Part shown: positions 10,835 through 22,377 of the stretch, in pieces
Layout: every line of letters begins with the position of its first letter
Numbering within the stretch: position 1 is the first letter of the stretch
Source: Brachypodium distachyon
Taxonomy: Eukaryota; Streptophyta; Magnoliopsida; Poales; Poaceae
Length of the DNA: 64,000 bases
Direction: 5' to 3'
Assembly (NCBI RefSeq): GCF_000005505.3
Contig: NC_016131.3
Coordinates: 65,248,355 to 65,312,354 of the forward strand
Program-made: the position numbers and the translations under genes
Notes under the pieces: generated by a model
Database searches by the model: none
What the model saw: the letters and a program-made list of their open reading frames with translations, nothing else
Told to the model about the DNA's origin: nothing

Positions 10835-12086
10835 TCTTAGGCCGTGTACTCCTTTAAAAAAATTTACAACATTTTTGCAATGTCTCTTTCGTAGTTTCGA
10901 GGACCAATTGTGGTCGGTGAAGGTTATGTACCGTGGCAGAGAGATGGTACAGAGTACAGTGGGAAGATCTTATCTTACCTTCGGCAATATACGTCAGTTG
11001 GTTGGTTATTCAGGAATGGAGTCTTGGGATCATATTTATTATGTTGAGACGCCAGATGTAGGGATAACAGGATGGGAATTGCTGCATCATCAGTAACAAA
11101 TGCCACATATTTTGGAGAAGTTTCGGAAAGAAAGGGTGTTAACCCTGTATGTTCTGGAAAGGGGCAGTGAAGAGATTCATTTCTCTCCTGTCAGGCCATG
11201 TTCTGTGAGCAGCTCTTTTCAGGAGTTTTATGCTGATGTACCAGTTGCTGGGAAGAAGAGAAGGGGAAAGCGACCTGGTGCTGCTGAGGAGAGTGTCAAC
11301 AAAGAGCATGCATGTGAGAGCAATGCCACAACAAAGAGGAAGAAGATAGACCAAAATGATAAAGGAATGGAGAAAGCAAAGGCACCAGAATCAAAAGTCA
11401 GTAAGGGATACACACCTGAGTACAATGATGCAGAGAGTGAGGTCTATGAAGGAGACACTGAAGTTGATGATTTGTATGCAGCAGAATCATCATCAGAAGA
11501 AGATGATGATGAATCAGATGATGATTATGAGCCAGAGCCTCTTCATTTTGTCCCTGAAGCAGGGATTGACAATGTGAAGAAGGCTAAGAAGAAAAAGAAT
11601 TATGCAGAGAAATGCAAGGTTGCAAAGGAGAAGACAAGGAAACATTTGCAGAAGGCATCACAGAGGAATAGTTCAGATGAGGAATATATCAGTGCACAAG
11701 ATAGTGAGGACTGTGTTGACCTTGTAGATTCTTGTGATGATGATAGTGCTCAGCCCATTCCTACCTTTTTACCAAAACCACAGAGGAAGAGCAGAGCAAA
11801 GCCAGTTAAGGCTAGGGTTTGGTACAATGAGAAACTACCACTTGCACATGAACAATTTCAGGAATAGTTATGCTTCAAGGATGTGTATCAGTTTAGAGAT
11901 GCGGACTATCACATTGTGAATAGAAGAAACTACACTTATCTTAGGAATGACAAAGATAGGGTCATAGTGTGCTGCAAACGTGATGGTCCTTGTCCATTTT
12001 ACATGGCATCATCACAGATTGCAAGAGAGAAGACACATTGCTTGAGGGAGGTGGTTATACCAAGGATAAACAGCACTTGGCTAGCT

Positions 12087-12091
12087 AAAGC
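12087..12091. repeat. solo LTR target site duplication, left
   Basis: AAAGC, identical to 13417-13421. Five bases fits LTR retrotransposon integration. Confidence 0.9.
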
Positions 12092-13416
12092 TGTTGGGAA
12101 TATGCCCTAGAGGCAATCATGTATTATGTAATTCCCAATGTATTCATAAAGATTATTAAGTTGTCCTTGTTTGAACATCTGATATGTATCATTGAATATG
12201 TGATTTGATTGTGGAACTATGTATTCATGTTGTTCATACTAAATTGTCCTTAGTCATTGAGGTTGTGCTGGACACATAACCTAGACTAATGTGAAAGTTG
12301 GCTGATGACTCGGTTCCACTTGTCATGGGCATGGTGATGTCATTCCAGCTTACACGGATTCGGCTAAAGAGTTTAGCGAGTTGGACTGACCCATATTGAG
12401 ATGCAACGAGTAGGTCGTCATTTGCATGTCTCAATCAATGTAATCCTTAGACCTGAGGTTATCGCACAATCCGAGTTGTGGATCACCAACTTAGGTTCTG
12501 TCAAACGTTGTTCCGTGACAGGGCAGTTATAAAGGCAGAGTTCGGGTTGACTGAGAATCAAGCTGTGTGATGTGGATAACCAAGATGGGATTTTGCCCCT
12601 CCGACTGGAGAGATATTCTCTGGGCCCTCTCGAGTGATATGATTCGGGAAGCATGGCCATGCGCGACTCGGTTAACTGTTAACCGGGTTGATCGACTAAG
12701 AGTTAGTCGGATGAATCGTATATCATAGATCGAGAAGAGAGTTGAACTATTAAAGGGATGACGATTAATCGCCTATAGTTCGACAAGGTATATCGTGAGG
12801 CAAAAGGGACTAAGACGTATGTCACATTGGAAGGTACGTCGTCATGACTCGATGGTACTTGGGAGTCGGCACGTTCTGCTAGGAGCCGCTACCGATTGAT
12901 CGATTGAGAGTCGGACTCCAATCGTGTCCAAGTCGCCATGAGCCTGCGGGGTCACACACTTAAGAGCGGGAGCAAGTATTTGGTCGGGTTGGACCCGAAC
13001 CGGAAATGGGCTGACAATGCGAGTTGGACTCGCAGAGTGGATGGGCCACAAGTGCTGGAGCCCACTTCCACTCGGTATATAAGCAGGGGCGTGGGATGCC
13101 TAGGGGGCACGGTTCGCCACTCTCATGCGTTGAGAACCCTAGCCCCATTCAGTCCAACCGTCGCACCGGACCTAGCAGTCCGCCGCCGGAGCTCCTCCTC
13201 GCACGTGTGGATACCGGCAGAGGTGCTGTACGTTCAGCACTTCGACGATCGCGGGATTGGATCGGCTGGATCGGATCGAGGGACTGCACTGCATCAAGGC
13301 GCTGCATCGATAATCCGCAACTGCGCGTCTAGTGGTAATCCTCGTGGCCTTCTACCTCGGCTAGATCTTGGGAGTTCGCGTAGGAAAAGTTTTGTTTATC
13401 TCTACGCGCCCCTTCA
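12092..13416. mobile_element. Copia solo LTR, BARE/Angela-like
   Basis: It begins TGTTGGGAATATGCCCTAGA and ends CCCCTTCA, with the terminal TG and CA expected of an LTR. The 5-bp duplication AAAGC lies on both sides. No internal retrotransposon genes remain, so it is a solo LTR left by LTR-LTR recombination. It interrupts the MULE-1 transposase exon: the reading frame runs WLAKA on the left and rejoins through one AAAGC copy as AYQENVRSDPDYKVQS on the right. The family assignment rests on the start sequence and the length of about 1.3 kb. Confidence 0.9.
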
Positions 13417-15654
13417 AAAGCATACCAAGAAAATGTGAGATCTGATCCAGATTATAAAGTGCAGTCCATCATTGATGACACAATGAGAGCACATGGTGTT
13501 GATGTGCACAAGATGATGGCATACAGAGCTAGGGCAAAAGCATGGATAGAAGTATTGGGTGATCACAAGGGCCAGTACAAAAGGATAAGAGATTATGTGC
13601 AGACATTTATGGATACCAACCCTGGAAGCAGAGCAACAGTTTGCACGATTAACCATCCTAATCCAGCAAGGAACCCCAGGTTTCATGGCCTGTTCATGAT
13701 GTTGAATGCACAGAAGGAGGGGTTCCTTAATGGTTGCAGGCCTTTTATTGGTATGTTAAGTGATTATTAGAAAGAGTCTCTATTAGAAAAGTTATAAATG
13801 CAGAAAATAGTTGAGCCATATAACTGACAATATTTTTAATGCAGGTGTTGATGGATGCTTTGTCAAGCTAACCACAGGTGTACAAGTGCTGGCTGCCACT
13901 GGAAGGGATGGGAACAACAACCTATTCCCACTTGCATTTGGTGTAGTTGGGAAAGAAGACACCCAGTCCTGGTGCTGGTTCCTGGAGCAACTGAAGTATG
14001 CTCTTGGTGGAGACATCAGCAAGTTTGGTACATTCACATTCATGTCTGACAGACAGAAGGTAAGCTCTGTTATTCCCACTTGCACATTCATGTCTTACTT
14101 AACTGCAATGGAGTTTCAGTTTACATTGTCATCTTTCAATTATTAGTGTTTGCTTACTGCAATGCATAGAGTATTCCCAAATTGTCCTCAGAGATATTGC
14201 ACAAGACATATATATATGCCATTTAAGACTGCTGGTTTCAGAGGGGGGAATTGAAAACACATTTTGATGCTGCTGCCTATTCTTGGAACAAAGCATATTT
14301 TGATGCTGCAATGGGTAGGCTTAAAGATGAATGTGAAGAAGCTTGGAAATGGCTTAGTAAAATCAACCCAAAACACTGGGCTAAGCATGCCATTGATACT
14401 AATTGCAAAACTGACCTAGTAGTTAACAATCTGAGTGAAGTGTTCAACAACTTCATTATCAAGGTTAGGGACAAGCCAATAGTGGCAATGATAGATGGCA
14501 TTAGGACAAAGTTAATGGCTAGGTTCCATGCAAAGAGAGTTGGACTTGAGAAGGCAGAATGGGACATAACACCACACTATGCAGAGAAGCTGGAAACTGA
14601 GAAAAAGTGGTACAAGTTCTGCAAGCCTATGCGTGCAGTAAAAGGACTATGGCAAGTAACATCTGAAAACAATGCATATGCAGTGAACTTGGAGAACAAA
14701 ACTTGTGGCTGCAGGAAGTGGGACCTAACTGGAATTCCCTGCAAACATGTTGTTTGTGCCATCTAGAAGGCTAAAGAATCACCAGAAGATTATGTTAGTG
14801 ACTTCTTTAAGAAGCCTCCGTACATAAGCACACACAGCCACACTGTATTCCCAGTGCCAGGGCATCTTGATTGGACAAAGACAGAAACAAGAGATGTTGG
14901 CCCACCAGTATTCCTAGTCCATGTTGGTAGGAAAAAGAAAAACAGAAAGAAGAGCCAGGATGAAAACCAGAATCCAGTTGGAAGAGGAAGGATGACCACA
15001 TCCACTTGCTCCAACTGTCAGAAGCTAGGGCATAAATATACTACCTGTGCAGTCCCTCTGAAGTCTGAACTTGCATTAAGAAAGAGCAAGCACAAGGTAT
15101 AAATTGTCAGTGCCATATTTTAATGTTGCACTGTTGTTTTCAAATATGTAACCCCACCATTTTTTGTGTGACAGAGGACTTATGCTTCTACTATGCATGA
15201 TGGAACAACAGGGCAATCAGAGGCAGGCCCATCTTCCAGATATGAAGCTGGCCCATCTTCAAATCATGATGCAACTCCCCCTGGTCCCTCACCTCCTGCT
15301 CCACCAGCACCAAAGAAAGCTCCAGCACCAAGGAAAAGGACAGGATCAATTCCAGCAGTCAAAGTTGCCTTCAAGCCACCAAGGAAGAACTCTGCTCAAC
15401 AACCTGAAGCTCCAGCTGCATCTACTGCTCCTGCTCCTACTGCCCCAATGACAAGATCAAGGCAAGCAACCCAACAACCAAAAGCTCCAGCCAGACCAAG
15501 TAGGGCCACAACAGGTAGACTGCCAGCCAGGTATGCCCAGGAACAGCCTGTGAGAGGTAAGATACCACCTGTGAGGGGTAGGAGGCAGGCTGGAGTTCAA
15601 GCTTCTAGAAATTTGCCCTCCCATGAGTGAAGGAGGTGGCTGCAAGTCCAAGTA

Positions 15655-16330
15655 TGTTATGCTGTCATGAAACTAAGTTGTCATGAAACTTGTTGCATTT
15701 TGGTGGGACGAGATGATGTAAAACTATGAAGTGACTTTGCTGCGATGTGATGATCAAACTTTCCTGTGATTTCCTATAAAACTAAGTTAAATTAACTGTT
15801 GTTGTGATGATGTAAAACTTTTTGAGTGAAGTAATTGTTGCTGTGATGTCAGACAATGAGTGCTGTGAACAATTGCTTCATTTTCATTCACTGTGATGAT
15901 GTAAAACATTGAAGTGCTCAAACTTTGCTGTCATGTCAAACTATGAATGCTGTCAACAGTTTCTTCATTTTCATTCACTGTAAATGGATCAACCTAAAAC
16001 ATATAGGTCAACAGTTGCTTAATTTTCATTCAGAGTTGCTTCATTTTCATTCACTGTCAAACTATGAATGTTGTCAACTTTGCTGTTCATCAAACTTTCA
16101 ACATACAGGTTAATGGTTCACTGAAATGGACACCCAAACTTTGAACATACAGTTTCATTCACTGTCAAACTATGAATACTTTGAACATACAGACAAAGCT
16201 AAACTCCCACTGCATCAATATTAACAGTAAATAACCATTACAGGTTCATGGATACATCAGCCATTACAGTGGCTAGCATTACAGGTTCATGGATACTAAA
16301 ACATTAGCCAATTCATGACAAGATGAAGGC
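15655..16330. repeat. imperfect repeats in the MULE-1 convergent spacer
   Basis: Several short units recur between the two convergent MULE-1 genes. 'ttcattttcattcactg' and near-copies occur at about 15880, 15965, 16045 and 16155. 'gtcaaactatgaatgctgtcaac' variants occur at about 15935 and 16055. 'gatgatgtaaaac' occurs at about 15713, 15808 and 15895. 'cattacaggttcatggatac' occurs at about 16235 and 16273. No coding potential is seen. Confidence 0.75.
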
Positions 16331-16443
16331 AAGGTACAACATTACAGGTTCTCTGTTACATCAACCATTACAACAGCCATTACTTATTAATCACTTCAGA
16401 GCTAATGCTACTACTAAAACACTAGCAAGAGTAATAGCCACTT

Positions 16444-16978
16444 TCACAGATACCAACAACCAGTGGTCATATGCCTGTAAACGAGATCGAACGTCCTGTT
16501 ATTCTGTTTCTGTTTTGCAGCTTTGTCCATTTCAAACCTCAGCTCTGCCATCTCCAATTCTAGCCTCATCCTGTCTTCTGTTGCTTTTTCCTTCTCTGCG
16601 ATGGCCTCTTTCAAATCCTGAAGGAGAAATCTTACATCAGTTCCAGTGAGCTTAGGAATGGCATCATATCTCTGCCAAAGCTCACGCAGAGCAATCTCCA
16701 AATGTGGCGGCCATTTTGGATCAATCCAATAGACATAACCACAATCATCTACTTCCTACAGAAAAAGTAGAGCATGGTTCACATACAGACATACAGAGAC
16801 CACATGAATGTACAAGGTTCACACACAATCTTACCTCAAATGGACACCCAAGAAACCTTTGGCCGGTTGAATCCCCTTCAAATGCAATCCTAGTCATCGG
16901 CAGTAGGCCATGGTTGCACCTGAGACCCACGCCCGGATCTGTTGTCTTCGTGGGGATATCGTCGATGTAGGTGGGCAT
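16444..16978 (-). CDS. MULE-1 second gene: GRF zinc-finger, coiled-coil protein
   Basis: Two exons: 16835-16978, starting at an ATG (MPTYIDDIPTK), and 16444-16755, joined in phase 0 by a GT-AG intron, giving about 151 residues. The exons together complete a GRF-type zinc finger: RCNHGLLPM, GQRFLGCPFE, then DDCGYVYWID across the junction. A charged coiled coil follows (DLKEAIAEKEKATEDRM, LELEMAELRFEMDKAAK). GRF-finger proteins of this kind commonly accompany plant MULE transposases; their role is not established. An in-frame TTG lies 10 codons upstream, but the ATG is the natural start. No disabling lesion is visible, unlike the transposase. A C-terminal membrane helix like that of the MULE-2 counterpart is not obvious. 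Confidence 0.75.
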
Positions 16979-17520
16979 CCTACTGCCTAACCCGCCTCCA
17001 TCCTTCAATACACGCCACTAATTAGACAGATTCCCCCTAAATCGCAACACTCCCGAAGAACCCTAATTTCTAACCAAATCGCAACACAAATCGGGTAATG
17101 CGGCGTACCTCACAAGCACCAGCAAATGGATCCGGCCGGAGCTTCCTCCCACCTCCTTCTTCCATTGTTCTCCCCAAGCCGGAAGACAGAAAATGCCGCC
17201 GCCCAGAACTTGCCGCCGCCCACTGCTCTGTCGCCGGAAGAACACGATAGGAAGAAGAAGAACAGGACGAGGGGGGAAGAGAAGGGAATAACGAAGCGAA
17301 CAATTATTGGGTCGGGTCGGGCGGGCGTCCGTTAAGATCCTACGTGGCGTCTGAGATGTGGACCGCCCTTGTCCGATTTGCTGTCAAAACGGCTAAACCG
17401 GGTCATTTGGGTTTTCTGAAACAATTAGGCTCTTAACTTGTGGTTTTCTATGGCAAAGCGCAAAACTTGTGCCTCCGTGAAACCCTAGCCCCAAAACCTG
17501 TGGTTTCTTGAAATTTACTC

Positions 17521-17529
17521 TCAGAATAA
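17521..17529. repeat. MULE-1 target site duplication, right
   Basis: TCAGAATAA, identical to 9994-10002. Confidence 0.95.
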
Positions 17530-18952
17530 TGATAATCACCATCATCTAAGATCCAAGTTTTGTTAAATCCCTTGAAATAGTGCGAGTCTAATATTGACAA
17601 TGACTTAATATCAGTATAGTGTTTCAACACCCATTGTATTTCTCATGTACCGTCGCAAGGTACACCCCTTTTTCTGATTTCACAAGATACTGTGCTTGTT
17701 TGCTTGCCTCAATGTTTGTTGGCATTTTTATCACTTGGTACTTACCATCTGACAAAGATAACCTGCAAAGACAACATTTTTGTAACAACTTTAGTGGCAC
17801 GCTAATGCAGTGCTTCTAGAAATATTTACATGTATACAGGAACAATTGTATAGAAAAAAAATGATAAATTGATTTTACAGAGATGTGTTGCGATGTATAC
17901 CTCACAACAAACCCACCACGACAGTGCACATACATGATCCTCGACAATAGACACTGTAAAGCGACCTCGGGCCCCCCCAACCCAGACCTCGTGGCTAGAA
18001 CGGATCAAGTCGCATATTAGTAACTGTCCCTGCAGCCTCGCCTTGGCGAACAAATGACATCTCCCACCATTGTCTCGAACTGGATGAGAACACGTGTAAC
18101 GTCCACAAGGATAGTGGGGTCCTCTTGTTTGTCCCTACTCATCTCAGGCAGTGATGATTCTGATCCATCTTCAAGGTCCTCTTGTATGGAGTCTTGTTCC
18201 GGTGACAATTTTGACCCATCTTCGAGGCCCTCTTCTGCGTCTTGAGTTTCCAGCATGTCATCATTTGGCAAAGAGAACAACTTATCCAAGCCATAAGGTC
18301 CTGGGATCTGTGGTCCTAGGTTCTTAGGCTTATAGGGCTCGGGTATCACCACCTTCTTAGGTTTAGGTACATGCGGGACGAAGAACACCTCGTAATGCGG
18401 TGAGTCGGCAGGGTCAAACACAAGGCATGCATCGCAGTCCTTAACCTCACGGGGGAACTATACCACCGTCTCGTGGCAGGGTTGACCACGTGGAACTCGC
18501 GGCAGCCGTCGTAGAGCAAGAGGCCGTTGCAGTGATCCACGATCTGGTTGTATCTCGTGATGTAGCCGAGATTATTGCAGTCGATGTCGGGCCGCGCCCT
18601 CGAGGAGGGGCAGGAAAAGAAGTGTGAGGGCACGTAGTCGATGTAGTTGAGGACGAAGCCGTGCAGATAGTGTGGCATGGCGTGCGAGAGCAGCAGCCGG
18701 TGGGCGTCGACAAGGGCGCGCCACGCCTTGCGCACGCAGCGGGAGGCGGCGGAGGATGTTGGCGAGCGCGTCTTCCGACAAAGCTTCCGTCTCATCCATG
18801 GCTTTGATCGATGCGATGCAGATCGACTATTGAACGGTTGAACCAGTAACGACGGCGGTGGGTTTGGGTAGGACTGGAGCGGGCTCTGTTTGAGAAACGA
18901 AGAAGGCGGAGCAGATAAACGAGTCTGTCTAGCGGTAAATCTGGCCATAGTA

Positions 18953-19057
18953 CTTCCTCCATCCCAAATTAAGTCACTTTCTATTACATGCATCTAAACG
19001 TTTTTTAAGCATAGATACATTTATATTTGGACAAATTTAAGTCACTTAATATGGGAG
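18953..19057. mobile_element. Stowaway-like MITE, subfamily A
   Basis: TA-flanked (18951-18952 and 19058-19059). The left end CTTCCTCCATCCCAAATTAA is mirrored by a right end TTAATATGGGAG, and the core carries the same 'gcatagatacat' segment as the copies at 3532, 53295 and 61085. It lies about 150 bp upstream of the F-box gene 2 start. Confidence 0.8.
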
Positions 19058-19059
19058 TA

Positions 19060-20318
19060 GGTACGTACCGACCCGAACTCGGGCCAAAACGTCGTCAGCT
19101 AATTACCAAAACTCACGTACGGAGTACGTATTGTGTTCTGTTGTGGTACGTGCTGCTGCTACAACATACGTGGTCTTTCTTCTGTTGTGTGTGTTTCTTT
19201 CTTCTGCCTCTGCCCTGTTTCTGCTGGTCATCAGCGGGTACAGAAACGTGACTTGCCCTGAGCCCGAAGCCAAATTACTACCAGAATCTTGGAAAACACC
19301 ATAAAGAGCAGTGGGTGCTCACTACTAGTACATACGTACTCGAGTGTAAAATCAGTAGCTATAGCTTACAAGGTCACTACTAAACAAAGTTATTCAATCT
19401 TCTTTTACGTCACTCGATCTCTTGCAACTGCAAGAACGAATTTAGAACACTATGCTATGCTCGACAGCTCGAGGTCTGAAACTTCTCAGGAGAAGGCAGC
19501 ACCAGCTGCAACAGCTTAATATCAACATCAAAGTGGTTACTGGTCACACAGGACAGCCCCATGAATCGTTGCAAACCTTGACATCAGGCACTTCACTACA
19601 CCATAAATTGGGAGTACATATCCTGTGATACTTCATAAGTTTGTTGACGTCCAGTTGTCCTCCTGACATCAGGCACTTGAGACAGGATTTTTTACACCCC
19701 ATCGCTCTGCTCCACCTATCTCAGCCGTCGGCTCAGTCAATCCGGACCATCAGATCAAAGAATTAGGACTAACTTGGAACCTTTGCGAAAGAATTAGGAT
19801 TTCTGATGCATTTTATTCTTCGTTCAAACAACATTGCAAAATAATTTCCTTCAATTACTTTAGAAAAGTTCATACAAAACAATAATCAGAAAAGTAAATT
19901 AGAAATGGACAAGGGAAAGAAATCCAATTATGACAAAACGGTACAATAACGGTTGAAACAACAAACACAACTGCAAAATTGGGCCACATATCTCGGTACA
20001 GTCCAAAATTTGACTCAGTTTCAATTGCACATGCATGTGTACTTCTGCGTCCCAGAAGTGGTGGAAGAGCGTGGAGAAACATTTTTTGATACTTTTAAGT
20101 AGAACTGTGAAAGAAGAAACTGTATCTTGATTCAAGTACATAAATAGTATTACAGAGTACCTAACCACATCACTAATTTCCTCAAAAGAATAGTAAAATA
20201 CAAAAAATAAATGAGATGGTCGTCGTAACTGAAAACGAGGAAATATTTTTTTGACAGAAAGGAGTCAAACTTTAGGACACAACTTGTCGTTCTCTGAACC
20301 GTTTGCAGTTGATATGTG
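19060..20318. other. spacer with F-box 3' flank
   Basis: No gene. The part at 19810-20060 is the duplicate of 8550-8830. The rest has no open frame or repeat I can identify. Confidence 0.6.
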
Positions 20319-21875
20319 CTAATCTTGGCATACATTATATGGAGGGATCTCTGAAAGCTCCCCAACCATGCACGGGGTGTACATAAATGACTCATATATG
20401 CCGTTCGTGTATGCTTGGTAGTAATCTTTTGGGCGTAGTTTTCCCAAGTACTGAACTTTCGAGCTATTCAAATGATAAGCCACTCCTCTGAAAGATAACT
20501 CCAAGAAAACAACCTCTTTGTAGGGGTGAAACCCCAGAAAAGAAACACAACTATAGTGATCTTCAAAACCACCTTGGTTGAAATTCATAATATTATCATC
20601 ATCAGAGTTCCATTCAGTGTCTTCTTCTAGCAGCGCAATATTGTTGCCACCATCATTATCGCCCTCCAAAATCCGAGGCCCATTATTCTCATGATGGTAG
20701 AAATGCATTGCTGCACACAAGCCAGATACATCAAGCTGAATATTATGCTTTAATACCCAATCTAAGTGCCCACTTGATTCATTGAGGTTCCAAAACCGAA
20801 GTTTATACTCATCCTGAATTGTTGCAAAGTACACCCCTCTTTCTGACTTTCCAAGATAAGGACGTGCCTGTTTGCTTTCCTCAACATCTACTGGTGTATT
20901 TATTACCTGGTATTTACCATCTGACAATGATAGCCTGCAAAACACAGATTCACGCACACGTTACAAAGGTTAAAGTAAAACAATATGAATGACATAACTG
21001 AAGAAGATTTGCTTTGCTAGGATGCATATATACCTTGTAACAAATGCGCCGCGGCAATGCACGTAAAGTGCTCCTCGCCAGTACAAGCCGTAGCGCCATC
21101 TCGCGCCCCGTAATACCGTTGGTTGCACCGTATCCAATTGCACATCGGTCATCGACCTAACAGCCTCTCCTTGTCGGACAAATGACCTCTCTTGCCACTG
21201 ACAGGTGATAGACGAGAACACTGGTATTGTCCATTGCCATGGTGGCCATTCCATCAAACTATGCAGGTCTTCAATGGACTGTTCAGGTGGACGTTTTACA
21301 GGTTCATCTTGGCTCTCGTCCTCTACAGTACCCTCGACAATCGATACGTCGTCGAGCAACGAGAAGAACTCGATAAGATCAAACTTTTTCGGTTTCTCGG
21401 GCTCACAGTGGAACAGAAGCACTTCATAGTGACACGACACGGCAGGGTCAAAGACTAGATACGGAACGTAGTCGTGTGCATCCATACGCGGGAGACGCTC
21501 CCATTGCCGTGTGGCAGGGTTAACCACACAGTACATCCAGCCGTTGCCGTAAAGCAGGAGGCCGTTGCAGTGATCCAGGATGGAGTTAAATCCTTGGGTA
21601 TAATATGGCAAGAACTCGAGGTTACCGTCAACTGCGGGGTAGGTCTTCGAGGGGGGACGAGCTAACAAGTGTGGGCGTCTGTAGTCGATGTAGTTGATGA
21701 AGATGCCACGGAGAGAGTGCGGGAGGAGGTGCGCCAGCAGTAGCTGTCGAGCGTCGACGATGGAGCGCCATGCCTTGCAGACGCTGCGGGAGGCCGCGAG
21801 GCAGCGCGGCGCGAGACGGCGGAGGACGTTGGCGAGCGCGTCGTCTGGCAGAGCCATTTCCGCCTTCAGATCCAT
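20319..21875 (-). CDS. F-box protein gene 3 (intact)
   Basis: Exon 1 is 21034-21875 and exon 2 is 20319-20934, with a GT-AG intron splitting an Arg codon, for 1458 nt and 485 residues. The ATG at 21875 opens MDLKAEMALPDDALANVLRR, with the F-box at about residues 6-45 (LPDDALANVLRRL, then AASRSVCKAWRSIVDA). The middle has FNSILDHCNGLLLYGN and VVNPATRQWERLP, like kelch or F-box-associated segments. The C-terminal half has DGKYQVINTPVDVEE, KSERGVYFATIQ and FLGFHPYKEVVFLEL, shared with genes 1 and 2. It would act as the substrate-recognition subunit of an SCF E3 ligase; the target is unknown. There is no poly-Asp tract. It is the only copy in the array without a visible lesion. It is divergent from the coiled-coil gene, with about 500 bp between the two starts. 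Confidence 0.88.
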
Positions 21876-22377
21876 GGCTGCTGTGCTAAGCTGCCTTGCC
21901 TTGGATTTCGATGCACGGCAGATCAGCAGAGGCGCAAGTCAACTTTAAGCAGCGTGGTTGGGGGCGGGCTAAGGTACTGGACAGCTCATTCCGAGATCAA
22001 TCTGTTTTTCTTCAAAGATCTGGATTGATCCATCGGGATGTATGAGTGGGCCGGATATGGGCTGCTCGCCGTGAAACTAAGCCTACATTACCCATAGCTA
22101 AGAGCCCATTCGGTCGGAGAGGCGTTCGTCTCGTCCGTCTCGAGCGCACCCCGGGTCAAGCACGGACCAAAACCGGGCACGCGCGGCGGCAACCTTTCTC
22201 GTCCGAATCCCGAGAAATTCGAGTCAACCGCGAGGGGGCAGGACACGGGCGGGCGCACGCATTCGTCGGCCGCGCGGCGCCACGGGGGAAAACACCGCCA
22301 CCGCAGACGCGCAGACGCAGCCACCGCATCGGAGAGGGAGGCGGACACCGGAGGAAAGGCGACCCGCGGAGCGCTCG
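21876..22377. promoter_or_regulatory. shared upstream region of two divergent genes
   Basis: The only sequence between the start of F-box gene 3 (minus strand) and the start of the coiled-coil gene (plus strand). The right half (22160-22377) is very GC-rich, as expected for a grass 5' UTR and promoter. I see no clear TATA box. Confidence 0.5.

Larger units (their letters stand above)
10334..15630 (+). pseudogene. MULE-1 MuDR-type transposase (broken)
   Basis: Exons by eye: 10334-10392 (MAWWPPKKSLDWLDP), 10895-13750 interrupted by the solo LTR, 13845-14059, 14170-15096 and 15175-15630. Domains in order: an N-terminal plant MULE PB1-like domain (WSVKVMYRGREM, VETPDVGITGWELL); an acidic and lysine-rich linker; the MuDR DNA-binding region (QFRDADYHIVNRRNY, then CCKRDGPCPFYM); the transposase core (GVDGCFVKLTTGVQVLAATG, WCWFLEQL); a SWIM zinc finger of CxC/CxH form (TCGCRKWDLTGIPCKHVVC); a zinc knuckle (CSNCQKLGHKYTTC); and a Pro/Ala-rich tail. 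Three in-frame stops occur (11094, 11865, 14764), each readable as a Gln codon changed by C to T. The G-run at 14243-14248 also leaves the frame shifted. Inactive. Confidence 0.9.
10003..17520. mobile_element. MULE-1, two-gene Mutator-like transposon (7518 bp)
   Basis: The ends are inverted repeats of about 227 bp (10003-10229 and 17294-17520), starting GAGTAAATTTCAAGAAACC and about 96% identical by my count. They are flanked by the 9-bp duplication TCAGAATAA. The element carries a MuDR-type transposase gene on the plus strand and a small GRF zinc-finger gene on the minus strand in convergent arrangement, with a repeat-rich spacer between. It sits in exon 2 of F-box gene 2. A Copia solo LTR (1325 bp plus 5-bp duplication) has since landed in the transposase gene, so the original length was about 6.2 kb. 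The transposase has several stops, so the element is not autonomous now. Confidence 0.95.
9603..18799 (-). pseudogene. F-box protein gene 2, split by MULE-1
   Basis: The 5' part lies at 17521-18799 and the 3' part at 9603-10002, with the 7518-bp MULE-1 between them, inside the acidic-repeat coding region of exon 2. The ATG at 18799 opens MDETEALSEDALANILRRLP. A 23-bp deletion between two GGGAGGCGGCG repeats (about 18741-18752), relative to gene 1, then shifts the frame into AASRCVRKAWRAL. Further lesions are a frame change near 18450-18475, an in-frame stop at the point matching FKPGG of gene 1 (about 18000), and loss of about 15 codons in exon 2 near 17640. The original stop codon has also changed to TAT, extending the frame to 9603. 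The gene is dead even apart from the transposon. The adjoining sequences rejoin exactly across one copy of the 9-bp target site. Confidence 0.88.

Noticed and set aside
12938..13438. Open frames of 100-166 codons inside the solo LTR
   Set aside because: They lie wholly within an LTR bounded by a 5-bp duplication and match no retrotransposon protein. They are non-coding.
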